Assembly (NCBI GenBank): GCA_030447315.1
Contig: JAUJPD010000002.1
Location: 159,346 to 223,345, forward strand
Source: Actinomycetota bacterium
GTDB taxonomy: Bacteria; Actinomycetota; CADDZG01; WHSQ01
Length of the DNA stretch: 64,000 bases
Reading direction: 5' to 3'
In this document: piece after piece, positions 37,851 to 46,641 of the stretch
How positions within the stretch are numbered: the first letter of the stretch is position 1
Layout of the letters: every line of letters starts with the position of its first letter
The notes under the pieces: model-generated
What the model was told of the DNA's origin: nothing
Databases searched by the model: none
What the model saw: only the letters and a program-made list of their open reading frames with translations
Program-made: the position numbers and the translations under genes

Positions 37851-39842
37851 ATGAGCAACCGTCTGGCGCGCGAAACGAGCCCCTACCTGTTGCAGCATCG
37901 AGACAACCCGGTCGATTGGTATCCCTGGGGCGACGAGGCTCTCGGGCGTGCGCGCCTGGAGGACAAGGCCATCCTGCTCTCGATCGGATATGCCGCCTGT
38001 CACTGGTGTCACGTGATGGAGCGGGAATCCTTCGAAGACGAGGCAACCGCGGCCGTCATGAACGAGCACTTCGTTTGCATCAAGGTCGACCGTGAGGAGC
38101 GGCCGGATATCGACGCGATCTATATGGATGCGGTTCAGGCTATGGCCGGACAGGGCGGCTGGCCCATGACCGTCTTCCTCACCCCGGACGGGAAGCCCTT
38201 CTACGGGGGCACCTATTTCCCGCCCCAGGATCGTCACGGCCTTCCCTCGTTCACCCGTGTCTTGGAAGCGATCGCCGAAGCCTGGCGGGAGCGCCGTTCA
38301 GATGTGGAGCTTCAAGGCAGCCAGCTGATCCAACACATGGATCCTCTCGGTCGTCTGCGCGCGACCCACGACACCGTGGAGCCTTCTCTGCTGGAAGGGG
38401 CGCTTGACGGCCTCCGTTCCTCTTTCGACCCCGAGTGGGGCGGGTTCGGGCGAGCTCCCAAGTTCCCGCAGCCGATGACGATCGACCTCCTCATGCGCCT
38501 TGGAAGGCGCGGACGGAAGGAGGCTGCACCCATGGTCCAGCGCACGCTCGATGCGATGGCCGACGGCGGGATGTTCGACCAACTTCGTGGTGGATTCGCT
38601 CGTTACTCGGTCGACAGGTATTGGCTGGTGCCCCACTTCGAGAAGATGCTCTACGACAACGCCCAGCTCCTGAGAACGTATGCGCGCTCCTACCAGGTGA
38701 CGGGCAACGAGCGGCACCGTGACGTCGCGCGCGCCACGGCGGCATGGATGCTCGAGGAGATGACCGATCCCGCCGGCGGGTTCTGGTCGTCTCTCGACGC
38801 TGATTCCGAGGGTGAAGAGGGCAAGTTCTACGTCTGGTCGCTGGACGAGGTGCGAGAGGTGACGGGCGAGGACTTCGACGCCGCGGTGGCGCACTGGGGT
38901 TTCACCGAACACGGCAACTTCGAAGGCCACAACATCCCGGTCTACCGAGGCGAGGCCAGCGACCCCGATGCCATAGCACGAGCCCGTGAGGCCTTGCTGC
39001 AACGGCGGGCCGGGCGCGTGCGTCCCGGAACAGACGACAAGGTCTTGGCCGCCTGGAACGGTCTGGCGGCTTCTGCCCTGGCCGAGGCTGGAGCGATCTT
39101 GGAGGAACCGGAGTGGGTCGAGGCGGCAAGTCGGGCCATGAGCTTCGTCTTCGACGCGCTCGTCGTCGACGGGCGGCTGATGCGCTCATACCGCGACGGG
39201 ACCGTGAACCACCTCGGATTCTCGGAGGACTACGCCTTCGTCTTGGAAGCTTGCCTGTCTCTTTACCAGGCGACTTTCGTCGATGGCTGGCTGGAACGCG
39301 CCAAGTGGGCTGCCGACGAGGCGATCCGCTTGTTCTACGACCCGGTTGCAGGGGGATTCTTCACCACCGGATCGGACGCGGAACAACTGGTCACCCGGGC
39401 CAAGGATCTGGTCGACAACGCGGTGCCCGCGGCGAACTCGGTAGTGGCGCTGGAACTGCAGCGGCTGGCCCTCTTGCTCGGTGACTCTAGCTACGAAGAC
39501 AAGGCCGCCGGGGTGATGCGTTTGATGCACGAGCCGATGTCGCGGTCGCCATTGGGCTTCGCCCACTTGCTTTGTGCCGTGGACTTCTACACGGGCGATC
39601 CCGTGGAGATCGTGCTGGTCGGCGACCCGGGCGAGGCCGACACCCGATCCCTGGTCGAGGTCGTTCGGACGACGTACGTCCCCAACAGCGTCCTGGTGGT
39701 GACCGAGGACGAACGCGCCGAACCACCGCTATTGCAAGGCAAGGTGCGCGATGGGGGCCGGGCGACTGCCTACGTTTGTCACCGGGGAAGCTGCCGGGCG
39801 CCGGTCACTGATCCGCAGGCGCTCGCAGCACAGTTGGGCTAG
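37851..39842 (+). CDS. YyaL/SSP411-family thioredoxin-domain protein
   Basis: 663 residues. N-terminal DUF255 thioredoxin-like domain with [21 protein letters not shown] shortened to [18 protein letters not shown], the redox motif [20 protein letters not shown] (CHWC) and [25 protein letters not shown]. The remaining ~450 residues form an (alpha/alpha)6-barrel like N-acylglucosamine 2-epimerases ([29 protein letters not shown]). Widespread from bacteria to human SPATA20; biochemical role unsettled. The next gene begins 3 bases after its stop. Confidence 0.9.
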   Translation: MSNRLARETSPYLLQHRDNPVDWYPWGDEALGRARLEDKAILLSIGYAACHWCHVMERESFEDEATAAVMNEHFVCIKVDREERPDIDAIYMDAVQAMAGQGGWPMTVFLTPDGKPFYGGTYFPPQDRHGLPSFTRVLEAIAEAWRERRSDVELQGSQLIQHMDPLGRLRATHDTVEPSLLEGALDGLRSSFDPEWGGFGRAPKFPQPMTIDLLMRLGRRGRKEAAPMVQRTLDAMADGGMFDQLRGGFARYSVDRYWLVPHFEKMLYDNAQLLRTYARSYQVTGNERHRDVARATAAWMLEEMTDPAGGFWSSLDADSEGEEGKFYVWSLDEVREVTGEDFDAAVAHWGFTEHGNFEGHNIPVYRGEASDPDAIARAREALLQRRAGRVRPGTDDKVLAAWNGLAASALAEAGAILEEPEWVEAASRAMSFVFDALVVDGRLMRSYRDGTVNHLGFSEDYAFVLEACLSLYQATFVDGWLERAKWAADEAIRLFYDPVAGGFFTTGSDAEQLVTRAKDLVDNAVPAANSVVALELQRLALLLGDSSYEDKAAGVMRLMHEPMSRSPLGFAHLLCAVDFYTGDPVEIVLVGDPGEADTRSLVEVVRTTYVPNSVLVVTEDERAEPPLLQGKVRDGGRATAYVCHRGSCRAPVTDPQALAAQLG

Positions 39843-39845
39843 GCG

Positions 39846-40274
39846 ATGGGCGGCATCCGCATAAACCGGTCGGTGACCATCCCGGAGCACGAAGTGGAGT
39901 ATCGCTTCAGCGCGTCGGGGGGGCCGGGCGGACAGCATGCGAACAAGGCGGCCACCCGTGCCGAGTTGGTCTGGAACGTCTCTAGCTCAGAAGCCCTGGG
40001 CCCCCGGCAACGCCAGCGGGTCCTGGGGTCGCTCAGACATCGCATCGACTCCGCCGGAAACCTTCGCCTCGCGAGCGACCGTCAACGCTCTCAGATGCAG
40101 AATCGGAACGACGTCACCGAGCGATTCAGAACACTCGTGCGCGACGCGCTCGTGCCTCCGAAGCCGCGGGTGGACACGAAGCCGACCAGAGCTTCCAAAG
40201 AGCGCCGGCTCACGGAGAAGAGGAAGAGGAGCGACACGAAACAGAGGCGAAAGGTGCGCTTCGACGACTTCTGA
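39846..40274 (+). CDS. arfB: Alternative ribosome-rescue factor ArfB (peptidyl-tRNA hydrolase)
   Basis: 142 residues. The release-factor-type GGQ motif is in FSASGGPGGQHANKAATRAEL; the C-terminal tail is highly basic (RLTEKRKRSDTKQRRKVR), as needed to enter the mRNA channel of stalled ribosomes. No codon-recognition domain, so it is not RF1/RF2. It hydrolyses peptidyl-tRNA on non-stop ribosomes. Confidence 0.92.
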   Translation: MGGIRINRSVTIPEHEVEYRFSASGGPGGQHANKAATRAELVWNVSSSEALGPRQRQRVLGSLRHRIDSAGNLRLASDRQRSQMQNRNDVTERFRTLVRDALVPPKPRVDTKPTRASKERRLTEKRKRSDTKQRRKVRFDDF

Positions 40275-40277
40275 TCC

Positions 40278-41603
40278 TCACGGGGCCAGAGCCAGCAATG
40301 AGGTAGCGACATGGTCCCAGGACCATCGCTCGCGTGCCAGACGCACTGCAGACCGCTCGAAGGAACTCCGTTGGTCCAATTCGATCTCCAGAACCCGGTC
40401 GATGGCAGCCGCCAGAGACACGATGGGATCACCGGGGTCGAAGGTCAGGCTTCCCGGACGTCCTATGGCTCGTTCGATGGCCGCGCCGGCTTCGCCGATC
40501 CCTGAGTGCGCCGGCACTACCGGCAAGACTCCGCAGGCCGCTGCCTCCGCCGCCACCATGCCGAAAGCTTCCGGCACGATCGAGGGAACGGCCAGGACGT
40601 CAAAGGTCGGAAGCAGCCGGGACAATGGCCCGTGCTCGAGGCGGCCGGTGAAGGAGATGCTGAGCTTCCGGCCCTCCTCCAGATAATGAGGCGGCGGCTC
40701 CGCCAGAAAGTCCGACAGGTGCCTGAGGACGACCCCATCCCCGCGGGCGGCGATGGATCGCATGGCAGCGAGATCGCCTGAGGCAAGGGCCTCGGCCAGT
40801 CCTCGCAGCTCCGACTCGATGCCCCCATAACCAACGATGACGGCTTTCTCGACCTCGCTGGTAAGAGGCAGAGACGCGATGAAGTGATGGACGCCCTTGG
40901 AGGCGATCAACTTGCCGACGAAGCCTGCCGTTCGCGTGTTCCGGACGCGCTCGACCGGCCGAAAGGTTTCGATATCGCAGCCGGGATTGACAACGACCGC
41001 CTTGTGCTCCCACCCCGGCACGTACGACGACGCCTCCCGGATCATGTATCTGCTCCCACCGACCACCGCGGATGCGGCGGCCAAACCCTCGGAGGCGTAC
41101 CGCAGGTACCGCTCTTGCTTCTTGACCGCGTACTCCAGCGCGCTTCCGTGAAGGTTCGCGATGAAGCGAGCATGGGCGGCTTCGCACGCCAGCTTTCCGA
41201 TGTAGGGACCCATCACCTCGTGACCCGTGAGGATCAGGTCGGGCTCGAAAGAGCGGATGCTCGCAGCCAGCGCGGTCACGTTCCGCCGCGTGTAATCGCG
41301 CAACTCCTCCTCTGATAGATCGACGAAGAGTTTCGCCTCGAAGCCCTCATAGGCGTCGTAGACGTAGAGCGGCAGGACACGTCCGATGTCGGGGCGGATC
41401 AGGCGACAGCGACCCGCTGCCGGTGCGGCCCGCACGGACCGCCCGTCGACTTCATCTATGAAACCCAGAGTTTCGGGGTGCTGCTCCTGGCACATCACCA
41501 CGACGTCGTGGCCGGCTTGCCTCCAGCTCCGCGCGATGTTGGCCGTATAGACGTTCGATCCTGACCCTGAGAGGAGGTAGCCGTGCCACATCAAGATCCT
41601 CAT
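40278..41603 (-). CDS. GT4-family glycosyltransferase
   Basis: 441 residues. GT-B fold: LMWHGYLLSGSGSNVYTANIARSW, a Gly-rich start for the sugar-nucleotide domain (GFVGKLIASKGVHHFI), and the retaining-GT4 signature with VPSIVPEAFGMVAAEAAACGV (ExxPxxFG-like EAFG, then E). No signal peptide or membrane segment, so it works on the cytoplasmic face. Donor and acceptor cannot be told and there are no sugar-pathway neighbours. Convergent with arfB, 3-base gap. Confidence 0.87.
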   Translation of the reverse strand: MRILMWHGYLLSGSGSNVYTANIARSWRQAGHDVVVMCQEQHPETLGFIDEVDGRSVRAAPAAGRCRLIRPDIGRVLPLYVYDAYEGFEAKLFVDLSEEELRDYTRRNVTALAASIRSFEPDLILTGHEVMGPYIGKLACEAAHARFIANLHGSALEYAVKKQERYLRYASEGLAAASAVVGGSRYMIREASSYVPGWEHKAVVVNPGCDIETFRPVERVRNTRTAGFVGKLIASKGVHHFIASLPLTSEVEKAVIVGYGGIESELRGLAEALASGDLAAMRSIAARGDGVVLRHLSDFLAEPPPHYLEEGRKLSISFTGRLEHGPLSRLLPTFDVLAVPSIVPEAFGMVAAEAAACGVLPVVPAHSGIGEAGAAIERAIGRPGSLTFDPGDPIVSLAAAIDRVLEIELDQRSSFERSAVRLARERWSWDHVATSLLALAP

Positions 41604-41637
41604 CCGCAGAACCTATTGCGCGACCTAGACTTCGCCG

Positions 41638-42249
41638 GTGCTGTTCGACCGAGCCCTGAGAGCGACGTTCCGTAACTTCTCGACGCTGTTCCTGGTCGTC
41701 TTCTTGGTCCTCGCCCCGATCCATCTCGTCTACGGACTCGTCTTCCAGGACGTGCTGGCGTTGCAGGAGCTTCACCCGGCGATAGCGGAGTTCCCTCGCA
41801 ACAGGCAGGTACGCGGGATCGGGATCGACGACGTGGCCCGAGCGAGGATCTGGTTCTGGATCGTGGTCGGGATCGATCTCGCGCTCGTACCGCTATTCAC
41901 CAGGGTCTGCGGGCGGGTGCTGGCGAGCGATGCCGGGGGGCAGGTGCCCACCGCGGTCGGCGCATGGAGGTCGATCCGAAGCCCCGGTCCGGACCTCGAT
42001 GTCAGAGGGGGCAGCTTCCTGGGAACGATCGGCGCGGGGCTGCTCCTCGCCCTGGCGGTGGCCGGTCTGACCGAAGCCTTGTTGCTCGTGCTCGCGGACC
42101 TGCTTCCGGACGCGCTGGCTTTCGGTGCCATCGCCCTCGCGCAAGCCGTCGGCAAATCGGCCGGTATCCCATTCTTGGCGGTCTCGCTTCTGTACGCCAT
42201 GAGCGCGCGCAGCAAAATCCCCGCGGCGGGGCTTCCCGAGCTCTATTAG
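41638..42249 (+). CDS. Integral membrane protein of unknown function
   Basis: 203 residues from GTG 41638, 34 bases from the divergent glycosyltransferase start. About four hydrophobic segments (FLVVFLVLAPIHLVYGLVF, IWFWIVVGIDLALVPLF, GAGLLLALAVAGLTEALLL, and a last ISIPFLAV-like one). No recognised motif. It resembles the membrane halves of glycerophosphoryl-phosphodiesterase-associated or DUF4013-type proteins only in general topology. Convergent with mca. Confidence 0.6.
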   Translation: MLFDRALRATFRNFSTLFLVVFLVLAPIHLVYGLVFQDVLALQELHPAIAEFPRNRQVRGIGIDDVARARIWFWIVVGIDLALVPLFTRVCGRVLASDAGGQVPTAVGAWRSIRSPGPDLDVRGGSFLGTIGAGLLLALAVAGLTEALLLVLADLLPDALAFGAIALAQAVGKSAGIPFLAVSLLYAMSARSKIPAAGLPELY

Positions 42250-42256
42250 CAGGCGG

Positions 42257-43114
42257 TCAGGAGATCCCCTTGAAGAGGTCGTCTTCAGGGACGTCTCTGT
42301 CAACGTGAGCAGCCGCCAACGTGTAGTCCTCCCACGGGTAGATGCGTCGCTGAAGCTCGTCGGGTATGGCAAACCAGAAGCTGTCGGGATCGATCTGGGT
42401 GGCGTGTGCCAGGAGGGCTTTGGAGCGCAGCTCGACGAAGTCGGTGACATCGATCTGAGTGGTGATCTCGGGGTCTTCGAAGCCCATCTCGTCCCAGTTC
42501 TCCAGCCAGCCCGCGTACGGATGCTCTATGCCTTCCGCGTCGGCCGCAGCGGCGAGCTTCTGCATCCTTTGTTTGCTGAAAGTAGCGAAGTAGTAGAGCT
42601 TTGATGGCGCCCACGGCGGGCCCGCATCCGGGAACCTGTCAGGGTCCCCCGCGTCGAAGAAGGCGCGGGTCCCCCACTCATGAACCTTGACGTGGTCGGG
42701 ATGCTCGTAGCCACGGGACTCGTCGTAGGCGAGCACGACCTGGGGTTTCTCTTTCCGGATGATCTCCACCAGCTTCCCCACCGCCTCTTCGGCATCCGCG
42801 TTACAGAAGGCGCGGGGGTGCTTGTTCCCGGGGCTCTCAGGCATCCCGGAATCGCGATACCCAAGATGGTAGATCTGAGTGACACCGAGGAGGTCGCAAG
42901 CCGTCGCCAACTCGGCCTCGCGCAGCTCCGGCATGCGCTCTTTGATCCCGGGCTTGTCCATGCGCGGGTTGAGGATGTCACCCTCTTCGCCTCTGGTTGC
43001 GCACACCAGCGCGACCCGAACACCTTCTTTCGCGTACCGAGCCATCGTTCCGGAGCCCTTGGAAGATTCATCGTCCGGATGCGCATGGATCGCGAGCAGG
43101 CATCGGTCTTTCAC
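42257..43114 (-). CDS. mca: Mycothiol S-conjugate amidase
   Basis: 285 residues, LmbE/PIG-L metal hydrolase. Zinc-binding AIHAHPDDESSKGSGTMA and RGYEHPDHVKVHEW, catalytic Asp in AHPDDE, and LVCATRGEEGDIL; the long C-terminal insert and CNADAEEAVGKLV region fit Mca better than MshB. It cleaves mycothiol S-conjugates to mercapturic acids for export, a detoxification step restricted to mycothiol-making Actinobacteria. MshB, the paralogous deacetylase, is the alternative. Confidence 0.88.
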   Translation of the reverse strand: MKDRCLLAIHAHPDDESSKGSGTMARYAKEGVRVALVCATRGEEGDILNPRMDKPGIKERMPELREAELATACDLLGVTQIYHLGYRDSGMPESPGNKHPRAFCNADAEEAVGKLVEIIRKEKPQVVLAYDESRGYEHPDHVKVHEWGTRAFFDAGDPDRFPDAGPPWAPSKLYYFATFSKQRMQKLAAAADAEGIEHPYAGWLENWDEMGFEDPEITTQIDVTDFVELRSKALLAHATQIDPDSFWFAIPDELQRRIYPWEDYTLAAAHVDRDVPEDDLFKGIS

Positions 43115-43133
43115 GCTTGTAGGCTACCGTCGC

Positions 43134-43601
43134 ATGTCTTCCGGTGACTATTTCGAGCGCGCACGCGCCGTCTCAGCCTCCGTCCTGTTCGCGGCAGCGG
43201 CCGCAGCGATCATCGGCTCCGTCCTCGACTGGGTCGTCGTGGCCCAGACCCCTCCGGACGTCCCGGCGGACCAACTGGATCGCCTTCCGCCGTTCACCGG
43301 GATCGAGCTGGGAGACGGCTGGTACGTCATCGGCGCGGCGATCGTCGTCTTGATCTCGGCCTTCCTGATCGTCATGAAGGGTCGCTATGCGTGGCTCGCC
43401 TTCCTCGGATGTGTCGTCATCGGTGGCATCGCGATCTCCGACTACCGCAACGTCGGCGAGCTCCATCTCCAACTGGAGGCGATCGGTCGCGATCCGAGGC
43501 CGGGGGTGGGCCTCACTCTGGTCGCGGCCGCAGGTCTGGTCGGACTGATAGCCGCGGTGGGGTCCATCGCGGCATCGCCTTCGAACCGGGACGCAGACTA
43601 G
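43134..43601 (+). CDS. Four-helix membrane protein of unknown function
   Basis: 155 residues from ATG 43134, only 19 bases from the divergent mca start; longer frames overlap mca. Helices around residues 15-38, 62-80, 84-103 and 124-146 (e.g. VSASVLFAAAAAAIIGSVLDW, YVIGAAIVVLISAFLIVM). Between helices 1 and 2 is an extracellular PPDVPADQLDRLPPFTGIE loop. No known domain. Its TAG overlaps the ilvA stop on the other strand by the palindrome CTAG. Confidence 0.65.
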   Translation: MSSGDYFERARAVSASVLFAAAAAAIIGSVLDWVVVAQTPPDVPADQLDRLPPFTGIELGDGWYVIGAAIVVLISAFLIVMKGRYAWLAFLGCVVIGGIAISDYRNVGELHLQLEAIGRDPRPGVGLTLVAAAGLVGLIAAVGSIAASPSNRDAD

Positions 43602-44815
43602 AGACGTTCGACCGGATACCCCTCGGCCTGGAGACGTTGTGAGATCTCCGCTATGTGGGGCTGACCCTTCGTCTCCAACTGGAAGGCCACCGCGACCTCG
43701 CCCACGTGCATCGCCACGCCCTCACGGTGGTGCTCGACGCCTACGACGTTGCCGCCCAGGTCCGCGATGAGCCCAAGCAGGCGAGCGAGCTCGCCGGGAC
43801 TGTCCGCGATCTTGGTCTGGAAGGCGAAGTAACGGCCCGAAACGCTCATGCCGAAGCGGATGACGCCCAAGAGGAGGAGAGGATCGATGTTGCCGCCGGA
43901 CAACACCACGGCCACGGGGGGCTGCAGTTGCACGGCATCCTGCAGGACCGCCGCGACCCCAGCCGCCCCGGCCGGCTCGAGCACGAGCTTCATCCGCTCG
44001 GCGGTGAACACCAGCGCCTCCGCGATGGCCTCGTCGCTGACGGTCACTACCTCATCCACCAGGCGAGAGATATGAGCCAGGGTCAGATCCCCCGGTTGAT
44101 TGGCCGCGATGCCATCCGCGATCGTCGACATCGTGTGGAGAGACACCGGGTGTCCCGCCGCCAACGAGGGAGGGAACGCGGCCGCACCCGCTGCTTGAAC
44201 ACCTATCAACCGGATCGACGGGTTGAGCGCCTTCAAGGCAGCAGCTGCTCCCGCCATCAATCCCCCGCCGCCGACGGGAATGACGACGGTTCTGACCTCC
44301 GGAAGCTGCTCGGATATCTCGCACCCGATCGTTCCTTGACCGGCGATCACGTGAGGGTGGTCGAACGGATGCACGAAGACCGCGCCGGTCTCTTCAGCAC
44401 GTTGTGTGGCCGCCGTCAGAGCAGCACCGAAGTCCTTGCCCGTGAGGACGACTTCGGCGCCGTAACGCCGGGTGGCCTCTACCTTCGGCAGCGACGCGGC
44501 CGATGGCATGAAAACGGTAGCCGGGGTGCCCGACAACGCCGCCGCCAACGCCACACCCTGAGCGTGATTACCCGCGCTGGCGGCCACCACCCCGGCCGAG
44601 CACTGCTCGGCCGACAGCCTGCTGATGCGGTTGTAGGCCCCCCGGATCTTGAACGATCCGGTCCGCTGCAGGTTCTCGCACTTGATGAAGACCGGCCCCC
44701 CGACGTGCTCGGATAGAGCTCTAGAGCGATCGAGGGGGGTTCGGACTGCTACGCCCTCGAGACGCCTCCGCGCGTCCTCGATCTCGGCTAAGCCGACCAA
44801 GGTCTGGGTGGTCAC
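43598..44815 (-). CDS. ilvA: Threonine ammonia-lyase (threonine dehydratase)
   Basis: 405 residues from GTG 44815. PLP fold-type II: cofactor Lys in GSFKIRGAYNRISRL, SAGNHAQGVALAAALSG, VIPVGGGGLMAGAAAAL, and a C-terminal ACT-like regulatory tail (residues ~330-405, RYFAFQTKIADSPGELARLLGLI shortened here to SPGELARLLGLIADLGGNV). It makes 2-oxobutyrate for isoleucine synthesis; one short regulatory domain suggests the catabolic/short biosynthetic type rather than the two-domain E. coli IlvA. Confidence 0.9.
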   Translation of the reverse strand: MTTQTLVGLAEIEDARRRLEGVAVRTPLDRSRALSEHVGGPVFIKCENLQRTGSFKIRGAYNRISRLSAEQCSAGVVAASAGNHAQGVALAAALSGTPATVFMPSAASLPKVEATRRYGAEVVLTGKDFGAALTAATQRAEETGAVFVHPFDHPHVIAGQGTIGCEISEQLPEVRTVVIPVGGGGLMAGAAAALKALNPSIRLIGVQAAGAAAFPPSLAAGHPVSLHTMSTIADGIAANQPGDLTLAHISRLVDEVVTVSDEAIAEALVFTAERMKLVLEPAGAAGVAAVLQDAVQLQPPVAVVLSGGNIDPLLLLGVIRFGMSVSGRYFAFQTKIADSPGELARLLGLIADLGGNVVGVEHHREGVAMHVGEVAVAFQLETKGQPHIAEISQRLQAEGYPVERL

Positions 44816-44851
44816 CGCCGTATCGTGCCACGTACGCGACCATTGACAACC

Positions 44852-46195
44852 ATGACTACTACCTGGTCCCCCGAAACCTGGCGCGAACACGAGACCGCGC
44901 AGCAGCCCGACTGGCCGGATCCGATCCAGCTACAGGAGACGGTCGAGCACCTTCGGGCGCTGCCGCCCCTCGTCTTCGCGGGCGAGGCCAGGAGACTCCA
45001 GTCCTCTTTGGCGAAGGTCGCACGAGGCGAGGCGTTCGTTCTGCAAGCGGGTGACTGCGCCGAGTCCTTCGGCGATTTCTCAGCGGACGCGATCAGGGAC
45101 AAGCTCAAGATCATCTTGCAGATGGCGGTGGTTCTTACCTATGCGTCTGGGCTTCCCGTCGTCAAGATCGGCCGTATAGCGGGGCAGTTCGCCAAACCTC
45201 GCAGCTCTCCGAACGAGACCATCGAGGCGCTGGAGCTTCCATCCTTCCGGGGTCACTCCGTCAACGACCTCGCATTCGACGAGAGGTCTCGCCGCGCGGA
45301 TCCAACCCGCTTGATACGCGCTTACCACCAGTCCGCGTCGACCTTGAACCTGATCAGAGCTTTCACCAAAGGAGGCTTCGCCGATCTCAACCAGATCCAT
45401 ATGTGGAACCAGGAGTTTGTGGCCGCGAGCCGTCAGGGGCAGCGCTACGAAGCACTGGCGCGTCAGATCGACAGGGCCCTTCGTTTCATGGGGGCCTGTG
45501 GGGTCGACCTTTCGACCGACTCCAACCTGCACGAGGTCGATTTCTACACCTCTCACGAAGCCTTGATCCTGGGCTACGAGGAGGCGCTGACCAGACGAGA
45601 CTCACTGTCGGGTGACTGGTACGACTGCTCCGCCCACCTGCTGTGGGTGGGCGAGCGCACCAGACAGCCCGACGGAGGCCATCTCGAGTTCCTGTCCGGC
45701 ATAGCAAACCCGGTGGCCTGCAAGATCGGCCCTCGTGCCACCACGACCGAGGTCTTGTCGCTGTGCGACAAGTTGAACCCGGACAACGAAGCCGGCCGTC
45801 TCACGTTCATCAGTCGCATGGGGGCGGACGAGATCGAGGGAGCGCTTCCTCCTCTCGTTCGGGCCGTCCGCGACGGGGGCCGCGCCGTCACGTGGATCTG
45901 CGACCCGATGCACGGCAACACCTTCTCCACCCCTTCCGGATACAAGACACGGCGTTTCGACGACATCCTGCGAGAGATCAAAGGCTTCTTCGGGGTGCAC
46001 GAAGGCGAAGGAACGGTGCCGGGGGGCGTCCACCTGGAGTTGACCCACGAAACCGTTACCGAGTGCCTCGGCGGTTCGGAAGAGGTGCTGGACAGCAATC
46101 TCGCCGAGCACTACGAGGCGCTGTGCGACCCACGCCTGAATGCACGACAGTCGGTGGATCTAGCTTTCCAGATAGGCGAGATGCTCCAGGGCTAG
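44852..46195 (+). CDS. Class II DAHP synthase
   Basis: 447 residues from ATG 44852; a longer frame from 44825 overlaps the divergent ilvA promoter region. Class II marks: VLQAGDCAESFGDF, VVKIGRIAGQFAKPRSSP, HEALILGYEEALTR, WVGERTRQPDGGHLEFLSG and TWICDPMHGNTFSTPSG, all typical of the plant/actinobacterial AroG form. It condenses erythrose 4-phosphate and phosphoenolpyruvate as the first shikimate step. Its TAG overlaps the TAG of the selenoprotein gene on the other strand (CTAG). Confidence 0.94.
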   Translation: MTTTWSPETWREHETAQQPDWPDPIQLQETVEHLRALPPLVFAGEARRLQSSLAKVARGEAFVLQAGDCAESFGDFSADAIRDKLKIILQMAVVLTYASGLPVVKIGRIAGQFAKPRSSPNETIEALELPSFRGHSVNDLAFDERSRRADPTRLIRAYHQSASTLNLIRAFTKGGFADLNQIHMWNQEFVAASRQGQRYEALARQIDRALRFMGACGVDLSTDSNLHEVDFYTSHEALILGYEEALTRRDSLSGDWYDCSAHLLWVGERTRQPDGGHLEFLSGIANPVACKIGPRATTTEVLSLCDKLNPDNEAGRLTFISRMGADEIEGALPPLVRAVRDGGRAVTWICDPMHGNTFSTPSGYKTRRFDDILREIKGFFGVHEGEGTVPGGVHLELTHETVTECLGGSEEVLDSNLAEHYEALCDPRLNARQSVDLAFQIGEMLQG

Positions 46196-46428
46196 TCGCG
46201 AAGCTTGCGGATCTCTTTCAAGACCTCCTCGAACTCCGCGTGACGCCCGGACTTCTTCTTCGAATAGATGAGCTGAGCGTCGACCGTGACCTCGAATACC
46301 CCTCCGCGCGACGGGATCAACACGAGGTCGGAGATGTCGTGCTCGAACTCCTCCAAGACGCGTTCCGCCAGACCGACGGCTTTAGGCGCGTAGCCTCATT
46401 GAGCGCAATATTCGATGCTGATCCTCAT
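46192..46428 (-). CDS. Selenoprotein W-like Rdx-family protein with in-frame UGA (CxxU)
   Basis: From ATG 46428 the frame reads MRISIEYCAQ, then TGA at 46396-46398, then GYAPKAVGLAERVLEEFEH and on through SDLVLIPSRGGVFEVTV to EVLKEIRKLRD and TAG. Total 79 codons, the normal Rdx (SelW/SelT/SelH) length. The family has a thioredoxin-like fold with CxxC or CxxU exactly at this place; here Cys8-Ala-Gln-UGA11 fits CxxU. A small stem-loop lies 16 bases after the UGA. Selenocysteine is therefore much more likely than a nonsense mutation. SelA, SelB, SelD and tRNA-Sec are not in the window. Automated calling would truncate or skip this gene. Its redox partner is unknown. Confidence 0.82.
46365..46379 (-). 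promoter_or_regulatory. Candidate bacterial SECIS stem-loop
   Basis: On the minus strand, CCGTC (46379-46375) pairs GGCGG (46369-46365), with one U-G pair, around loop GGTCT. The first loop base is G and lies 21 bases after the UGA. Known bacterial SECIS elements have a short stem, a small loop beginning with G, and a UGA-to-loop spacing of roughly 16-37 bases, so the site fits. SelB binding is not shown. Confidence 0.55.
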
Positions 46429-46641
46429 GGGCACACCTTATGTCGTCTCCACACCTGCACCTGCGCGATGGGCCAGCAACAAGACGATCGGCGAAGGTGA
46501 TCCGTCGACGACGAGTGAGACCTCGCCGCCGGGCGTCGAAACCCGCCGGCGCGCGCTCGGGATCATGACCTGAACGACCTATACTCCGCGTCGTTTCTGG
46601 ACCGCATAGGTCAAGTGCCGCTGCTCGAAGGAGGGCTCAAG

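Noticed and set aside
46192-46428. Pseudogene call because of the internal TGA
   Set aside because: The TGA falls exactly at the Sec/Cys position of the CxxC/U motif and the rest of the frame is intact.
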